A stretch of DNA of 64,000 nt, from contig NZ_JAGYJH010000003.1 of NCBI RefSeq assembly GCF_018402285.1, forward strand, positions 868,001 through 932,000, written 5' to 3'. Below, in pieces: positions 1-7,424 of this stretch (positions are counted from its first letter, which is position 1; each line of letters opens with the position of its first letter). The notes under the pieces are model-generated. The model saw only the letters and a list, made by a program, of their open reading frames with translations, was not told where the DNA came from and did not search any database. This DNA comes from Hyphomonas sp. GTDB lineage: Bacteria > Pseudomonadota > Alphaproteobacteria > Caulobacterales > Hyphomonadaceae. The position numbers and the translations under genes are program-made.

Positions 1-245
1 AGCCCGAGCGCCATGGAGATCACATCCTTCTCCATTTGCGCGAGCGAAGGGAAGGCAAGCGGGCCGAGCCCGTTCTCAGCCATGAACAGGCCATAGGCCT
101 CATGCTGGAGCTGATGAACATCCTCTCCGGCATTGAAGACATAGACCGCCGTCTTTCCGTCTCGCCAGGCGACATCGCCTGCGCCGCGCGTCAGCATGTC
201 GGCGCGTACCTCGTCCCATGGGCGTCCTTCAACTGGCATCTGCAT
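1..245 (-). CDS. PLP-dependent aminotransferase/decarboxylase-family protein, N-terminal part (cut by window edge)
   Basis: The reverse strand opens with an ATG at 245 preceded by a strong GAGGAGGA ribosome binding site at 251-258. It reads through to the window edge, so only about 81 N-terminal residues are present. The segment begins MQMPVEGRPWDEVRADM and continues with a GDVAWRDGK stretch and an ENGLGPLAFPSL stretch. From memory these match the N-terminus of pyridoxal-phosphate enzymes of the aspartate-aminotransferase fold annotated as sphingosine-1-phosphate-lyase-like or group II decarboxylases. The PLP lysine lies outside the window, so the reaction cannot be assigned. The gene is divergent from sspB. 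Confidence 0.6.
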   Translation of the reverse strand, partial: MQMPVEGRPWDEVRADMLTRGAGDVAWRDGKTAVYVFNAGEDVHQLQHEAYGLFMAENGLGPLAFPSLAQMEKDVISMALG

Positions 246-430
246 GGCGGTCCTCCTCGTTTGGAGCGGCAGAGTAGGGGCTAACACCCTGGCTGGCCAG
301 CCATTCGGGCGCTTCTCCCGTGTCACCCGAAAAGCGCTGGGGAAAAGAAAAACCTCGCCCGTTGTGCGAAGCCCGTTGCGGCGGTAAAGCCACCGCCTTA
401 GTTTAAGTGTGAAACGAAAAATTAACGGGG
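246..430. other. Divergent intergenic region between PLP enzyme and sspB
   Basis: This 185-bp spacer separates two divergent genes and must carry both promoters. The only signals I can place are the ribosome binding site of the leftward gene (251-258) and an A-rich stretch just before the sspB start. I see no credible tRNA, small ORF or strong hairpin. Confidence 0.4.
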
Positions 431-919
431 ATGCAGAGCGCGAGCATGACGGACTATATCGGCTACGAAGCGCTGTCCCAGGCTGCCATGCGCGGTGTCG
501 TGCGCGAAGCGCTCCGCCGCGGGAAAACCAATGGCGGCCTGCCGGGTGAGCACCATTACTACATCTCCTTCCGCACCCGCGCCCCTGGCGTGAAGATCCC
601 GGCGCAACTCGTGCAGCGCTTTCCCGAAGAAATGACGATTGTGATCCAGCACCAGTACTGGGACCTGGACGTGCATGACGGTCACTTTGAAGTCGTTCTG
701 AAATTTGCCGGCGTGCCCCAGCATCTCTCGATCCCGCTTGTGGCGATCACGCGCTTTGTCGATCCTTCGGTGAATTTCGGCATCGCCTTTGAAACCCCTG
801 GCAAGGATGCGGGCGTGATTGCCCCGGCAACGGCAACGGCGCCTGTCGAAGCGACCCAGCCCACGCCCAAGGCCGCTGGCGAAACGGTTGTCAGCCTCGA
901 CGCCTTCCGGCGCAAATAG
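431..919 (+). CDS. sspB: SspB-family ClpXP specificity adaptor (alphaproteobacterial type)
   Basis: The 162-residue product matches the SspB stringent-starvation/adaptor family, which tethers ssrA-tagged substrates to the ClpXP protease in the cytoplasm. Visible family hallmarks are the N-terminal DYIGYEALSQAAMRGVVREAL helix region, LPGEHHYYISF, the FPEEMTIVIQHQYWDL block and FVDPSVNFGIAFE. They are followed by a low-complexity Ala/Thr/Pro linker. The tail ends in a VSLDAFRRK stretch like the ClpX-binding tail of SspB. Two starts are possible: ATG at 431, closely preceded by CGGGG, and ATG at 446 giving MTDYIGY. The shorter one fits family N-termini better. A TTG-started thioesterase follows 15 bp downstream. 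Confidence 0.88.
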   Translation: MQSASMTDYIGYEALSQAAMRGVVREALRRGKTNGGLPGEHHYYISFRTRAPGVKIPAQLVQRFPEEMTIVIQHQYWDLDVHDGHFEVVLKFAGVPQHLSIPLVAITRFVDPSVNFGIAFETPGKDAGVIAPATATAPVEATQPTPKAAGETVVSLDAFRRK

Positions 920-934
920 GCCCGGGCCAGAGCC

Positions 935-1387
935 TTGAGCACAGAAGAAAAGCCCCGCCTGTCCGACGCCGAAATGCTGGCGCGGTTCCAGAACTCCAAA
1001 AAGCGGCCGCCCTGTTCGGAAACCCTCGGCATGCGCCTGGCTGATCTCAACCAGGACAAGCAGTGGGTGAAGATGGAGTTCGACGTTTCCCCCAGCTTTG
1101 CCAATCCCACCGGCGCGGTGCAGGGCGGCTTCATCGCGGCGATGCTGGATGAAGCGATGAGCACGGCCGTGATCATTGCCTCCAATGTCACCATGACGGC
1201 CCCGACGCTGGAGATGAAAACGAGCTATCTGAAACGCCTCATGCCCGGCAAGGCGAGCGTTGAGGCACGCATTCTGAAGCTCGGCAGATCGGCGGCCTTC
1301 CTGGAGGCCGACTGTTTCGACGCCGACGGCGAACTCGTTGCGCGCGCAACAGCGACCGCCATTCCGATGGCGTTCAAACGGCTCTGA
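935..1387 (+). CDS. PaaI-type hot-dog fold thioesterase
   Basis: The 150-residue protein has the single hot-dog domain of PaaI/YdiI-type acyl-CoA thioesterases. The diagnostic block is NPTGAVQGGFIAAMLDEAMS around residues 57-77, where the conserved N, G and acidic residue form the active-site helix. It is followed by the strands carrying TLEMKTSYLKRLMPGK and the ARATATAIP terminus. Such enzymes hydrolyse aryl- or acyl-CoA thioesters, and the substrate cannot be read from sequence. The start is a TTG at 935, because no in-frame ATG lies upstream of the conserved region. It sits 15 bp after sspB and is probably co-transcribed. Confidence 0.8.
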   Translation: MSTEEKPRLSDAEMLARFQNSKKRPPCSETLGMRLADLNQDKQWVKMEFDVSPSFANPTGAVQGGFIAAMLDEAMSTAVIIASNVTMTAPTLEMKTSYLKRLMPGKASVEARILKLGRSAAFLEADCFDADGELVARATATAIPMAFKRL

Positions 1388-1487
1388 TCTGTCTGCCCGT
1401 GTGACGCAGGGGCAGGGGCGAAATTCCTGATCCTCAATGCTATGATGTCTGCATAATTGCCGGCGCAAGACCGGCAGGGAGGACATC

Positions 1488-2714
1488 ATGGCAGACGATC
1501 AGCGGCCGACCGGCGCGGTGCAATCCATTCTTGAGCTTTCAGCCTTCAACCCGGCAGCGCGCGACAATCCGCACCCCCTGCTCAAGGCCATGCGCGAAGA
1601 CTGCCCTGTTTTCCGGGATGAAGCGGCAAAAGTCTGGCTGCTCTCCCGCTACAAGGATGTCCGTGAAACGGTGAATGACCGCACATTCGTCCGTCATCCG
1701 ACGAAAGCGGAAGAAGGCTCGCTGTCGGCCCGTTTCGTGGAAGAGCGCCAGGAGCGGGGCACCAGCATTCTCTTTCTCGACGATCCCGACCATGCCCGAA
1801 TCCGCCAGCCGCTGGCTAAGGCCTTTTATGCCCGCATCAACAGGATGCGGCCTGAGATCGAGGCGATGATTGATGCCATCATCGACCGGGCGCCCGCCTC
1901 CGGGCCGTTCGACCTGATGGCGGAGATCGCCGTGCCGGTGCCTGTCCTTGTGATTGCCCGGATTCTGGGGGTGGATGAAGCGCGCCTCGATGATTTCCGG
2001 CAATGGTCGGAAGAGGTTATCCTCGGCCTCAATCCCGTTCGTACGCCCGATGAGGACGAAGCGCTAATCCGGGGCGCCTCTGCGCTGGACGCCTACTTTG
2101 CCGAGCTTATGGAAGCCCGCCGCAAGGCCCCGCAGGATGATCTGGTCTCCGACATGGTCCAGCTGCAGGCCTCGGGTGAAGCAGACATTTCCGATGGCGA
2201 ATTGCGCAACAATCTTGAGGCGCTTCTCGTCGGCGGAAACCTGACAACCACGGACCTGATCGGCAATGGCGTGTGGCTGTTCCTGACACATCCGGGACAG
2301 AAACGGTCACTCATGGACAATCCCGGCCTCGCCGCGCAGGCGGTGGAGGAGGTTCTCCGCTATGAAGCGCCCGTCTCGATCACCTCGCGCATCCTGCCCG
2401 ATGACCGCGCCGTGGGCGGCTGCCCGATGAAGGCGCGCCAGCCGGTCTGGATGTCGCTGGCGGGCGCCAACCGCGACCCCGACGTGTTCGAGGAGGCTGA
2501 AGCCTTCGATATCACCCGCAAGCGGGCCAGCCATGTCGCCTTTGGCGGCGGCCCCCACATCTGCATCGGCGCCCCGCTTGCCCGGATCGAGGCGCGGCAT
2601 GTGTATATGAAGCTGTTCGAGCGCTACCCGGACCTGAAACTGCCCGAGCAGGAAATGGTCTGGCGCACGCTGCCGTTTTTCCGGGGGCTGGAAAAGCTGA
2701 TCGTGGAGGGCTGA
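1488..2714 (+). CDS. Cytochrome P450 monooxygenase (soluble bacterial type)
   Basis: The 408-residue protein is a complete class-I-like bacterial P450. The I-helix oxygen-activation motif appears as GGNLTTTD (residues 249-256), the ExxR pair as E288-R291, and the haem-thiolate loop as FGGGPHICIG with Cys359 as iron ligand. The N-terminal FLDDPDHARIRQP block is also typical. There is no membrane anchor, so it acts in the cytoplasm with a separate ferredoxin and reductase, neither of which is encoded nearby. The start has a GGAGG box 6 bp upstream. The substrate is unknown. The C-terminus is followed at once by the convergent rusA-like gene. Confidence 0.93.
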   Translation: MADDQRPTGAVQSILELSAFNPAARDNPHPLLKAMREDCPVFRDEAAKVWLLSRYKDVRETVNDRTFVRHPTKAEEGSLSARFVEERQERGTSILFLDDPDHARIRQPLAKAFYARINRMRPEIEAMIDAIIDRAPASGPFDLMAEIAVPVPVLVIARILGVDEARLDDFRQWSEEVILGLNPVRTPDEDEALIRGASALDAYFAELMEARRKAPQDDLVSDMVQLQASGEADISDGELRNNLEALLVGGNLTTTDLIGNGVWLFLTHPGQKRSLMDNPGLAAQAVEEVLRYEAPVSITSRILPDDRAVGGCPMKARQPVWMSLAGANRDPDVFEEAEAFDITRKRASHVAFGGGPHICIGAPLARIEARHVYMKLFERYPDLKLPEQEMVWRTLPFFRGLEKLIVEG

Positions 2715-2719
2715 GGGGG

Positions 2720-3082
2720 CTAGTCCCCCATCGCTTCTGCCAGCATCCAGATACCATCCCGCTCCGCCGCGCGTCGCTCGACCAGCAGCCGCGCGACCTG
2801 ATGGTCATCCTCGAAGACATTGCCGCTGAGCGAGTCGAGCAGGGCCTTGGCCAGATTGTCGAGATCCATCCAGGGCGCCTCGCCCAGATGCTCCATCACG
2901 ATATGCACGCTGTAATCGCCATAGCCGGGCCGCAGGCGCGGGAAGTCCTTGCGGAAGAACTCCTTGAGAAGCGTCTTGTAATATTTCGTCTGCGTCGTGA
3001 GGCCCGTGCACGCCACTTCCAGCGCGCCAGCTTCGGTGATGCGCGCGCGGACTTTGCCAGATTGTATCCAGTCTGTGTTCAT
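2720..3082 (-). CDS. RusA-type Holliday junction resolvase-like nuclease
   Basis: The 120-residue product resembles the RusA family of endonucleases that cut four-way DNA junctions. The catalytic signature is visible as MDLDNLAKALLDSL, with acidic residues around positions 75-77, followed by the FEDDHQVARLLVERR block containing the further conserved acidic pair. The start used is ATG 3082; a longer frame reaching 3187 lacks family similarity at its extension. RusA genes are usually phage-borne, yet no phage genes flank this one. It lies convergent to the P450 and divergent from fumC. An ordinary chromosomal role is possible in alphaproteobacteria. The fold call is good; the biochemical role is inferred. 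Confidence 0.75.
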   Translation of the reverse strand: MNTDWIQSGKVRARITEAGALEVACTGLTTQTKYYKTLLKEFFRKDFPRLRPGYGDYSVHIVMEHLGEAPWMDLDNLAKALLDSLSGNVFEDDHQVARLLVERRAAERDGIWMLAEAMGD

Positions 3083-3217
3083 TCTGCGGATTAGGCATAC
3101 AGAAGCAAAAGCGGCAAGCGGCCACGCCTGATGGTCCAGCAGGGCCTTGATGCCCCCGGAGCAGGGGGCTAAACCGCCCGGCGACATTGCTTAAGCCGAG
3201 CTTCAGGAGCGCCCCCC

Positions 3218-4618
3218 ATGGCCAAGACCCCCACACGCACAGAATCGGACACTTTCGGCCCCATCGAGGTTGAGGCGGACAAGTATTGGGGCGCGCAGGC
3301 ACAGCGCAGCCTCGGCAACTTCAAGATTGGCTGGGAAAAACAGCCCCAGCCGATCGTGCGCGCGCTTGGCATCGTCAAGAAGGCCGCAGCCGAAGTGAAC
3401 ATGGCGATGGAGAAGATGGACCGTCTGGTCGGCCGCGCCATCGTGCAGGCCGCCGATGAGGTGATCGAGGGCAAGCTTGACGCGCATTTCCCTCTGGTTG
3501 TCTGGCAGACGGGGTCGGGCACCCAGTCGAACATGAACGCCAATGAAGTGATCTCCAACCGCGCCATCGAGATCCTCGGCGGCAAGGTCGGCTCCAAGGC
3601 GCCGGTCCACCCGAACGACCATGTGAACATGTCCCAGTCGTCCAACGACACCTTCCCGACGGCGATGCACATCGCCTGCGCTGAGCAGGTCGTCCACAAG
3701 CTGATCCCCGCGCTGCAGCAGCTCCAGAATGCGCTGAACGACAAGGCGCAGGCCTGGAAGCACATCATCAAGATCGGCCGCACGCATACCCAGGACGCCA
3801 CCCCGGTTACCCTCGGCCAGGAGTTTTCCGGATACGCCAAACAGCTCGAGAACGGCATCAAGCGGATCGAGATGACCCTGCCGATGCTGATGGAGCTCGC
3901 CCAGGGCGGCACGGCGGTCGGCACCGGCCTTGCCTCGCCTGAGGGCTTTGCGGAAAGGGTGGCCGACAAGATCAGCCAGATCACCGGCCTGAAATTCACT
4001 TCTGCCCCCAACAAGTTTGAGGCCCTCGCCGCCCATGACGCGATGGTGATGACCCATGGCGCCATCGCCACCGTCGCCATGAGCTGCTTCAAGATTGCCA
4101 ACGATATACGCTTCCTCGGCTCGGGCCCGCGGTCTGGCCTTGGCGAACTGGCTCTGCCGGAAAACGAGCCGGGCTCTTCGATCATGCCGGGCAAGGTGAA
4201 CCCGACCCAGTGTGAAGCCCTCACACAGGTCTGCGCGCACATTCACGGCAACAACGCCGCCATCGGTTTTGCCGGCAGCCAGGGCCATTTCGAGCTTAAC
4301 GTCTTCAACCCGATGATGGCCTACAATTTCCTTCAATCGGTCCAGCTGCTGGCTGACGCAGCGGTGTCCTTCACCGAGAACTGCGTCGTCGGCATCGAGC
4401 CGCGCCTCGACAACATCCAGCGCGGCCTTGAAAACTCGCTGATGCTGGTGACCCCGCTGAAGGAAAAATACGGTTATGATCTCGCCGCCAAAGTCGCCAA
4501 GACGGCCCACAAGAATGGCACGACGCTGAAAGTCGAAGCGCTCGCGCTGGGCATCTCCGAGGCAGACTTCGACGCCATCGTGCGCCCGGAGAAGATGATC
4601 GGTCCAGATCCGGCCTGA
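3218..4618 (+). CDS. fumC: Class II fumarate hydratase
   Basis: The 466-residue protein is a full-length class II fumarase, converting fumarate and L-malate in the TCA cycle. Signatures include [45 protein letters not shown] and the superfamily signature [15 protein letters not shown] near residues 318-331, which carries the catalytic serine. It is an iron-independent homotetramer in the family. A CAGGAG box precedes the ATG. A 12-bp stem terminator ends the transcript at 4647-4682. Homogentisate breakdown encoded at 54-58 kb would feed this enzyme with fumarate. Confidence 0.97.
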   Translation: MAKTPTRTESDTFGPIEVEADKYWGAQAQRSLGNFKIGWEKQPQPIVRALGIVKKAAAEVNMAMEKMDRLVGRAIVQAADEVIEGKLDAHFPLVVWQTGSGTQSNMNANEVISNRAIEILGGKVGSKAPVHPNDHVNMSQSSNDTFPTAMHIACAEQVVHKLIPALQQLQNALNDKAQAWKHIIKIGRTHTQDATPVTLGQEFSGYAKQLENGIKRIEMTLPMLMELAQGGTAVGTGLASPEGFAERVADKISQITGLKFTSAPNKFEALAAHDAMVMTHGAIATVAMSCFKIANDIRFLGSGPRSGLGELALPENEPGSSIMPGKVNPTQCEALTQVCAHIHGNNAAIGFAGSQGHFELNVFNPMMAYNFLQSVQLLADAAVSFTENCVVGIEPRLDNIQRGLENSLMLVTPLKEKYGYDLAAKVAKTAHKNGTTLKVEALALGISEADFDAIVRPEKMIGPDPA

Positions 4619-4646
4619 TCAGGCCGCCTTTTTTTGCCGGACATCC

Positions 4647-4682
4647 ACGCCCGCCAGGTCTCCCTGGCGGGCGTTTCTTTTC
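4647..4682 (+). terminator. Rho-independent terminator of fumC
   Basis: A perfect 12-bp inverted repeat (4647-4658 with 4663-4674) closes a TCTC loop and is followed by TTCTTTTC. It lies 28 bp after the fumC stop codon. Confidence 0.88.
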
Positions 4683-4921
4683 AGGTGCGGTCTGGAAACT
4701 GGACGAGCCGGTTTCCAGTCCAGTTTCCGGACCCGAAAGTTTCTCCCGGTCTGGGTCCTGAAATCCATAATCCGTATCGGGATAGTCCCGGTACAGAAAA
4801 ATATTCTTGTATTTCAGGACAGTGGATCGGGTGCGTTCGGAAGTGCGATGATTTCCCATAACGCCGCCACAATTGGCTCCGATCACAGGTCGCTTTTGCG
4901 CAGCTCAGCCAAGGAGGCAGG
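4683..4921. other. Hairpin-rich, less GC-rich non-coding segment
   Basis: About 240 bp between the fumC terminator and the next plausible start holds no recognisable gene. It contains an 11-bp perfect inverted repeat (4694-4704 with 4718-4728) that competes with an 8-bp pairing (4692-4699 with 4711-4718). Further on are a 6-bp pair (4729-4734 with 4753-4758) and a 9-bp stem with a 3-nt loop (4774-4782 with 4786-4794). An A/T-rich stretch follows the last stem. Mutually exclusive hairpins suggest a structured RNA or leader, but this is inference from base pairing alone. Confidence 0.35.
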
Positions 4922-5017
4922 ATGATGGAACGGCGTGACAAAGGCAGGAAGAAAACTCAGCCGGAAACGCCGGCTGGCCCGGCGCGCCGGCCCCGGCGGC
5001 GGCTGCGCCCGAACTGA
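4922..5017 (+). CDS. Possible 31-residue very basic small protein
   Basis: A short frame starts with tandem ATGs at 4922 and 4925. They follow an AAGGAGG ribosome binding site at about 4910-4916, one of the strongest in this window. The product has nearly 40 percent Arg/Lys plus a Pro-rich middle and ends in RRRLRPN. No family is recognised. The good translation signal is the only support, and the composition could simply reflect GC-rich non-coding DNA. Confidence 0.3.
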   Translation: MMERRDKGRKKTQPETPAGPARRPRRRLRPN

Positions 5018-5099
5018 GGCCCTGGCTGAGGGGGCGTTCATCGCCGGTTCGGTCTTGGCCTGTTACGGGTCCTCCTGAACACTCGGGAGGACCTGCACA

Positions 5100-5385
5100 A
5101 TGAGCAGCATCCGCACGGGGTCTGATCGCCCTTATGATCGCCGCCGCTTCTGTCAGCCCGGCCCTCGCAGATCGCGGGCGGGGCGGGGATGACCGCTCCT
5201 TTGCCGGTTTTGAAATCTCCCGGGCAACCGCGGTCGACACCGCGCGGGCGCAGGGCATGCGCGAGGTCCTGAAGGTTGAGGCCCGCCGGGGCGTCTGGCG
5301 GGTCGAAGGCCGGGACACAGGCGGGCAGCGGCTTGAGGTCGATGTCGACGGGTTTTCCGGGGCTGTGGTGAAGGTGGAGCGCTGA
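5100..5385 (+). CDS. PepSY-like small periplasmic protein, reading frame interrupted by a 1-base insertion
   Basis: An ATG at 5100 behind a GGGAGGA site begins MSSIRTG. Dropping one G from the GGGG run at 5117-5120 continues it as LIALMIAAASVSPALA, a clean Sec signal peptide. A roughly 70-residue PepSY-like domain follows (ISRATAVDTARAQG then VWRVEGRD and VDVDGFSGAVVKVER). As sequenced, only an ATG at 5134 with a truncated signal peptide leads into the mature part. PepSY domains are small periplasmic or membrane-protein modules, often inhibitory or sensory. The corrected protein is 94 residues. The family call is moderate. Confidence 0.6.
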
Positions 5386-5393
5386 GCGCAAAA

Positions 5394-5417
5394 GTGCATT
5401 GTGCATATGCAATGCAC
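5394..5417. promoter_or_regulatory. Dyad operator candidate upstream of the ccdA-like antitoxin
   Basis: GTGCATTG at 5394-5401 and its exact complement CAATGCAC at 5410-5417 are separated by 8 bp, 17 bp before the antitoxin start. Type II antitoxins usually repress their own promoter, so a dyad here is a natural operator. The binding protein is inferred. Confidence 0.55.
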
Positions 5418-5433
5418 ATTGTGTTTTTGACTT

Positions 5434-5886
5434 ATGCAAACGACTTTGCAAAATTCGCATCTGGAATGGCTGCAGGGATTGACTGCGCATTTCAAGATTT
5501 CCTTGTCTGAAATAGCAAGGCTGGCAGGCGTTTCGCCGTCCACGCTGACCCGATTTGTGAAGGCAGGCGTTCCGGAAAGTCATTTGCGTGCTGATACGAT
5601 CGGCAAGATCGTCTCAGCACTCGGAGTGGATCCGCCCGCTTTGCCTGAACCCAAAGCACTACCTGCCAGCATGGCAACAATCCCGGTTTCCTTGAGCGCA
5701 GAGCATCTGCTGGAGGCAAAACAACTGGGGTTGAACCTGAAGGATGTTTTGAGAGTGGCGGCAGAAAAGGAAATCAGGGCAGAGCGCCTTCGCCAATGGT
5801 CCCAACGCAATCAGAAGGCTGCCCGGGATTGGGACAAGCTGATTGAAGATGAGGGCCTTTGGTCGGATGGCTTGCGGCAGTTCTGA
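5434..5886 (+). CDS. CcdA-family antitoxin fused to an N-terminal XRE helix-turn-helix
   Basis: The 150-residue protein has two parts. Residues about 10-66 read as an XRE/lambda-repressor-type helix-turn-helix (LSEIARLAGVSPSTLTRFVK). Residues about 82-150 resemble CcdA: a short strand ATIPVSLSAEHL, a NLKDVLRVAAEKEI helix and a C-terminal toxin-binding helix ending in LIEDEGLWSDGLRQF. Classical CcdA is about 72 residues and lacks the first domain. The toxin-like gene starts 3 bp after the stop, a typical antitoxin-toxin arrangement. No Shine-Dalgarno is visible before ATG 5434. A dyad just upstream is a likely autoregulatory site. Confidence 0.72.
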   Translation: MQTTLQNSHLEWLQGLTAHFKISLSEIARLAGVSPSTLTRFVKAGVPESHLRADTIGKIVSALGVDPPALPEPKALPASMATIPVSLSAEHLLEAKQLGLNLKDVLRVAAEKEIRAERLRQWSQRNQKAARDWDKLIEDEGLWSDGLRQF

Positions 5887-5889
5887 GGT

Positions 5890-6186
5890 ATGGATCCCTA
5901 TCCTGTATGCCGTCTCAAGAAGACTGGGCAATTCGTCCTGGTGATTCAGTATCCGGGTGTCGACACAGGGGTGACCTGCCTTGTCGCGCCTCTCTATCCT
6001 GAAGGTCAGGCCCCGCCGATGGAGCCTGTGACGCCCCTGGTGCAGATCGGCGAGGAGAAGTATCTTGTTGCCTTTCATCTGATGGCGGCTGTCCGCAGGC
6101 AGGACATAGGACCAGCAGAGGCGAGCCTTGTCGGTCAAGAGTATGCCTTTTCTGGCGCGATCAATCGCCTTTTCTTCGGAATCTGA
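5890..6186 (+). CDS. CcdB-family toxin
   Basis: The 98-residue product matches CcdB in length and layout. It has a YPVCRLKKTGQFVLVIQYP start, a central CLVAPLYPEG strand, the KYLVAFHLMAAVRRQDIG block and a C-terminal AINRLFFGI. In the family the C-terminus carries the Trp-Gly-Ile that poisons DNA gyrase. Here the tail is Phe-Gly-Ile, as in several chromosomal homologues, so gyrase poisoning is plausible but unproven. It is translated immediately after the XRE-CcdA antitoxin, 3 bp apart. The pair is less GC-rich than the flanking genes, consistent with acquisition. Confidence 0.75.
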   Translation: MDPYPVCRLKKTGQFVLVIQYPGVDTGVTCLVAPLYPEGQAPPMEPVTPLVQIGEEKYLVAFHLMAAVRRQDIGPAEASLVGQEYAFSGAINRLFFGI

Positions 6187-6271
6187 GCGCCGCAATGGCC
6201 GGGCTGACGGCGCGGCGGGGCGCGTCTAGGATGGGGTGAGAGAATCACTTCATGTCCAGAAAGGTCAGGCC

Positions 6272-6568
6272 ATGTCCAAGTCGCCCGTCGGCTCGAAATC
6301 CAATCCCTCCCAGTTCGATGTGCTGGGCAAGCTGGCAGAGGACGAGCCCTATTTCGTGATCCGCGCGCATGACCCGCTGTCTTCGGCGCTGGTCGAGCTG
6401 CACGCCTATATCGGGGCAGGGCAGTCGGGCGCAGCGCACAACAAGCTCGCCGAAATCATGGCGATGACGGCGGCGCGGCCCCCGCGCCCGGCCTCCAGCC
6501 CGAAATACCGCGAGACATTTGCGATCTCGCTGGCGATGGAGCAGTGGCGGGACGCGCACAAGGAATGA
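6272..6568 (+). CDS. Conserved hypothetical protein (98 aa)
   Basis: The frame runs from ATG 6272, preceded by AAAGGTCAGG, to a stop that overlaps the next start in an ATGA. The product begins MSKSPVGSKSNPSQFDVLGKL. It contains PYFVIRAHDPLSSALVELHAYIG and a C-terminal FAISLAMEQWRDAHKE helix. I do not recognise a domain; it looks soluble and mostly helical. Translational coupling to the GNAT gene suggests one operon (6272-7358). Confidence 0.6.
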   Translation: MSKSPVGSKSNPSQFDVLGKLAEDEPYFVIRAHDPLSSALVELHAYIGAGQSGAAHNKLAEIMAMTAARPPRPASSPKYRETFAISLAMEQWRDAHKE

Positions 6569-7170
6569 CGCCGGGGGCGCTGACCCTTGAAAACGGCCAC
6601 GTGCGCCTGCGGCCCTTTGTGGCGGAGACAGACGGGCCGGAGCTGCATGCCCTGGCCGCTCGTGCGCCGGAGATTTTCCGGCTGTGGTCTTTCCGGGGGC
6701 CGGGCGACTGGGTGGGCGACTGGACCGAGATGATCCGCAAACGGACAGCCGCCGGCACGATGATCGCCTTTGCCGTGACCCGGCCGCAGGATGGCGGCTT
6801 TGCCGGCATCACGAGCTTTCTTGATCCCAGCGAGATCAACAAGAGCGTCGAGATCGGCATGACCTGCTATGCTCCCGAAGCGCAGGGCACAGCCGTCAAT
6901 CCATCGGCCAAGCGCCTGCTCATGGGGTATGCCTTCGAGGATTGGGGCGCGCGGCGGGTCCAGTATCAGGTAGACAATCGCAATGAGCGCTCAAAGGCCG
7001 CCGTTCTGAAGCTTGGCGCAAAGGCCGAGGGCGTTCTGCGCAATCACAGGACCCTGCCGGACGGGTATGTGCGTGAAACGGCTTTCTTCTCCATTCTGGA
7101 TACGGAATGGCCGGAAGTTAAAGCCGGGCTCGACGCGCGGATCGCAGCGGCGCAGGCGGGCACGCAATGA
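6565..7170 (+). CDS. GNAT-family N-acetyltransferase (RimJ/RimL-like)
   Basis: The 201-residue protein fits the acetyl-CoA-dependent GNAT fold of the RimJ/RimL type. It has the N-terminal LENGHVRLRPF strand, the GTMIAFAVTR and FAGITSF strands, and the IGMTCYAPEAQGTAVNPSAKRLLMGYAFEDWGARRVQYQVDNRN-like region. That region is broken by the acetyl-CoA loop and followed by LKLGAKAEGVLRNHRTLPDG. The start at 6565 overlaps the previous stop as ATGA; an upstream in-frame ATG at 6544 is inside the preceding gene. The acceptor substrate is unknown. Confidence 0.88.
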   Translation: MTPGALTLENGHVRLRPFVAETDGPELHALAARAPEIFRLWSFRGPGDWVGDWTEMIRKRTAAGTMIAFAVTRPQDGGFAGITSFLDPSEINKSVEIGMTCYAPEAQGTAVNPSAKRLLMGYAFEDWGARRVQYQVDNRNERSKAAVLKLGAKAEGVLRNHRTLPDGYVRETAFFSILDTEWPEVKAGLDARIAAAQAGTQ

Positions 7171-7358
7171 ACGATCCGGTCAACCTCAACAAAGTCCGCA
7201 AGGCCCGTGAAAAGGCCGCCAAAGAAAAGCGCGCGCAGGAAAACCGGGCAAAATTCGGCCAGTCGAAAGCCGCCAGGTCGCTGGAAAAATCCCGGTCTTC
7301 CAAGCTCAAAAAGTTAACGGACGGGCACCGGCTGCAAGATCCTGGAAAGGATGGTTAA
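7167..7358 (+). CDS. DUF4169-family small basic protein
   Basis: The 63-residue protein opens MNDPVNLNKVRKAREKAAKEK and continues AQENRAKFGQSKAARSLEKS, ending in a DGHRLQ motif. This is the pattern of the alphaproteobacterial DUF4169 family, a highly charged single helix of unknown function. From memory, these genes often lie near fumC and sspB in alphaproteobacteria, which fits this neighbourhood. Its ATG overlaps the GNAT stop codon (ATGA), so translation is coupled. Confidence 0.8.
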   Translation: MNDPVNLNKVRKAREKAAKEKRAQENRAKFGQSKAARSLEKSRSSKLKKLTDGHRLQDPGKDG

Positions 7359-7424
7359 AAAAGCGTTGACAGGCCCGGGTCTTGCACTGAAATCACTTGT
7401 TGTATCAGTGTGGGAGTGCCGTCC

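Noticed and set aside
3203-4510. 435-residue reverse frame opposite fumC
   Set aside because: Fumarase motifs are complete on the forward strand; the reverse frame is a shadow.
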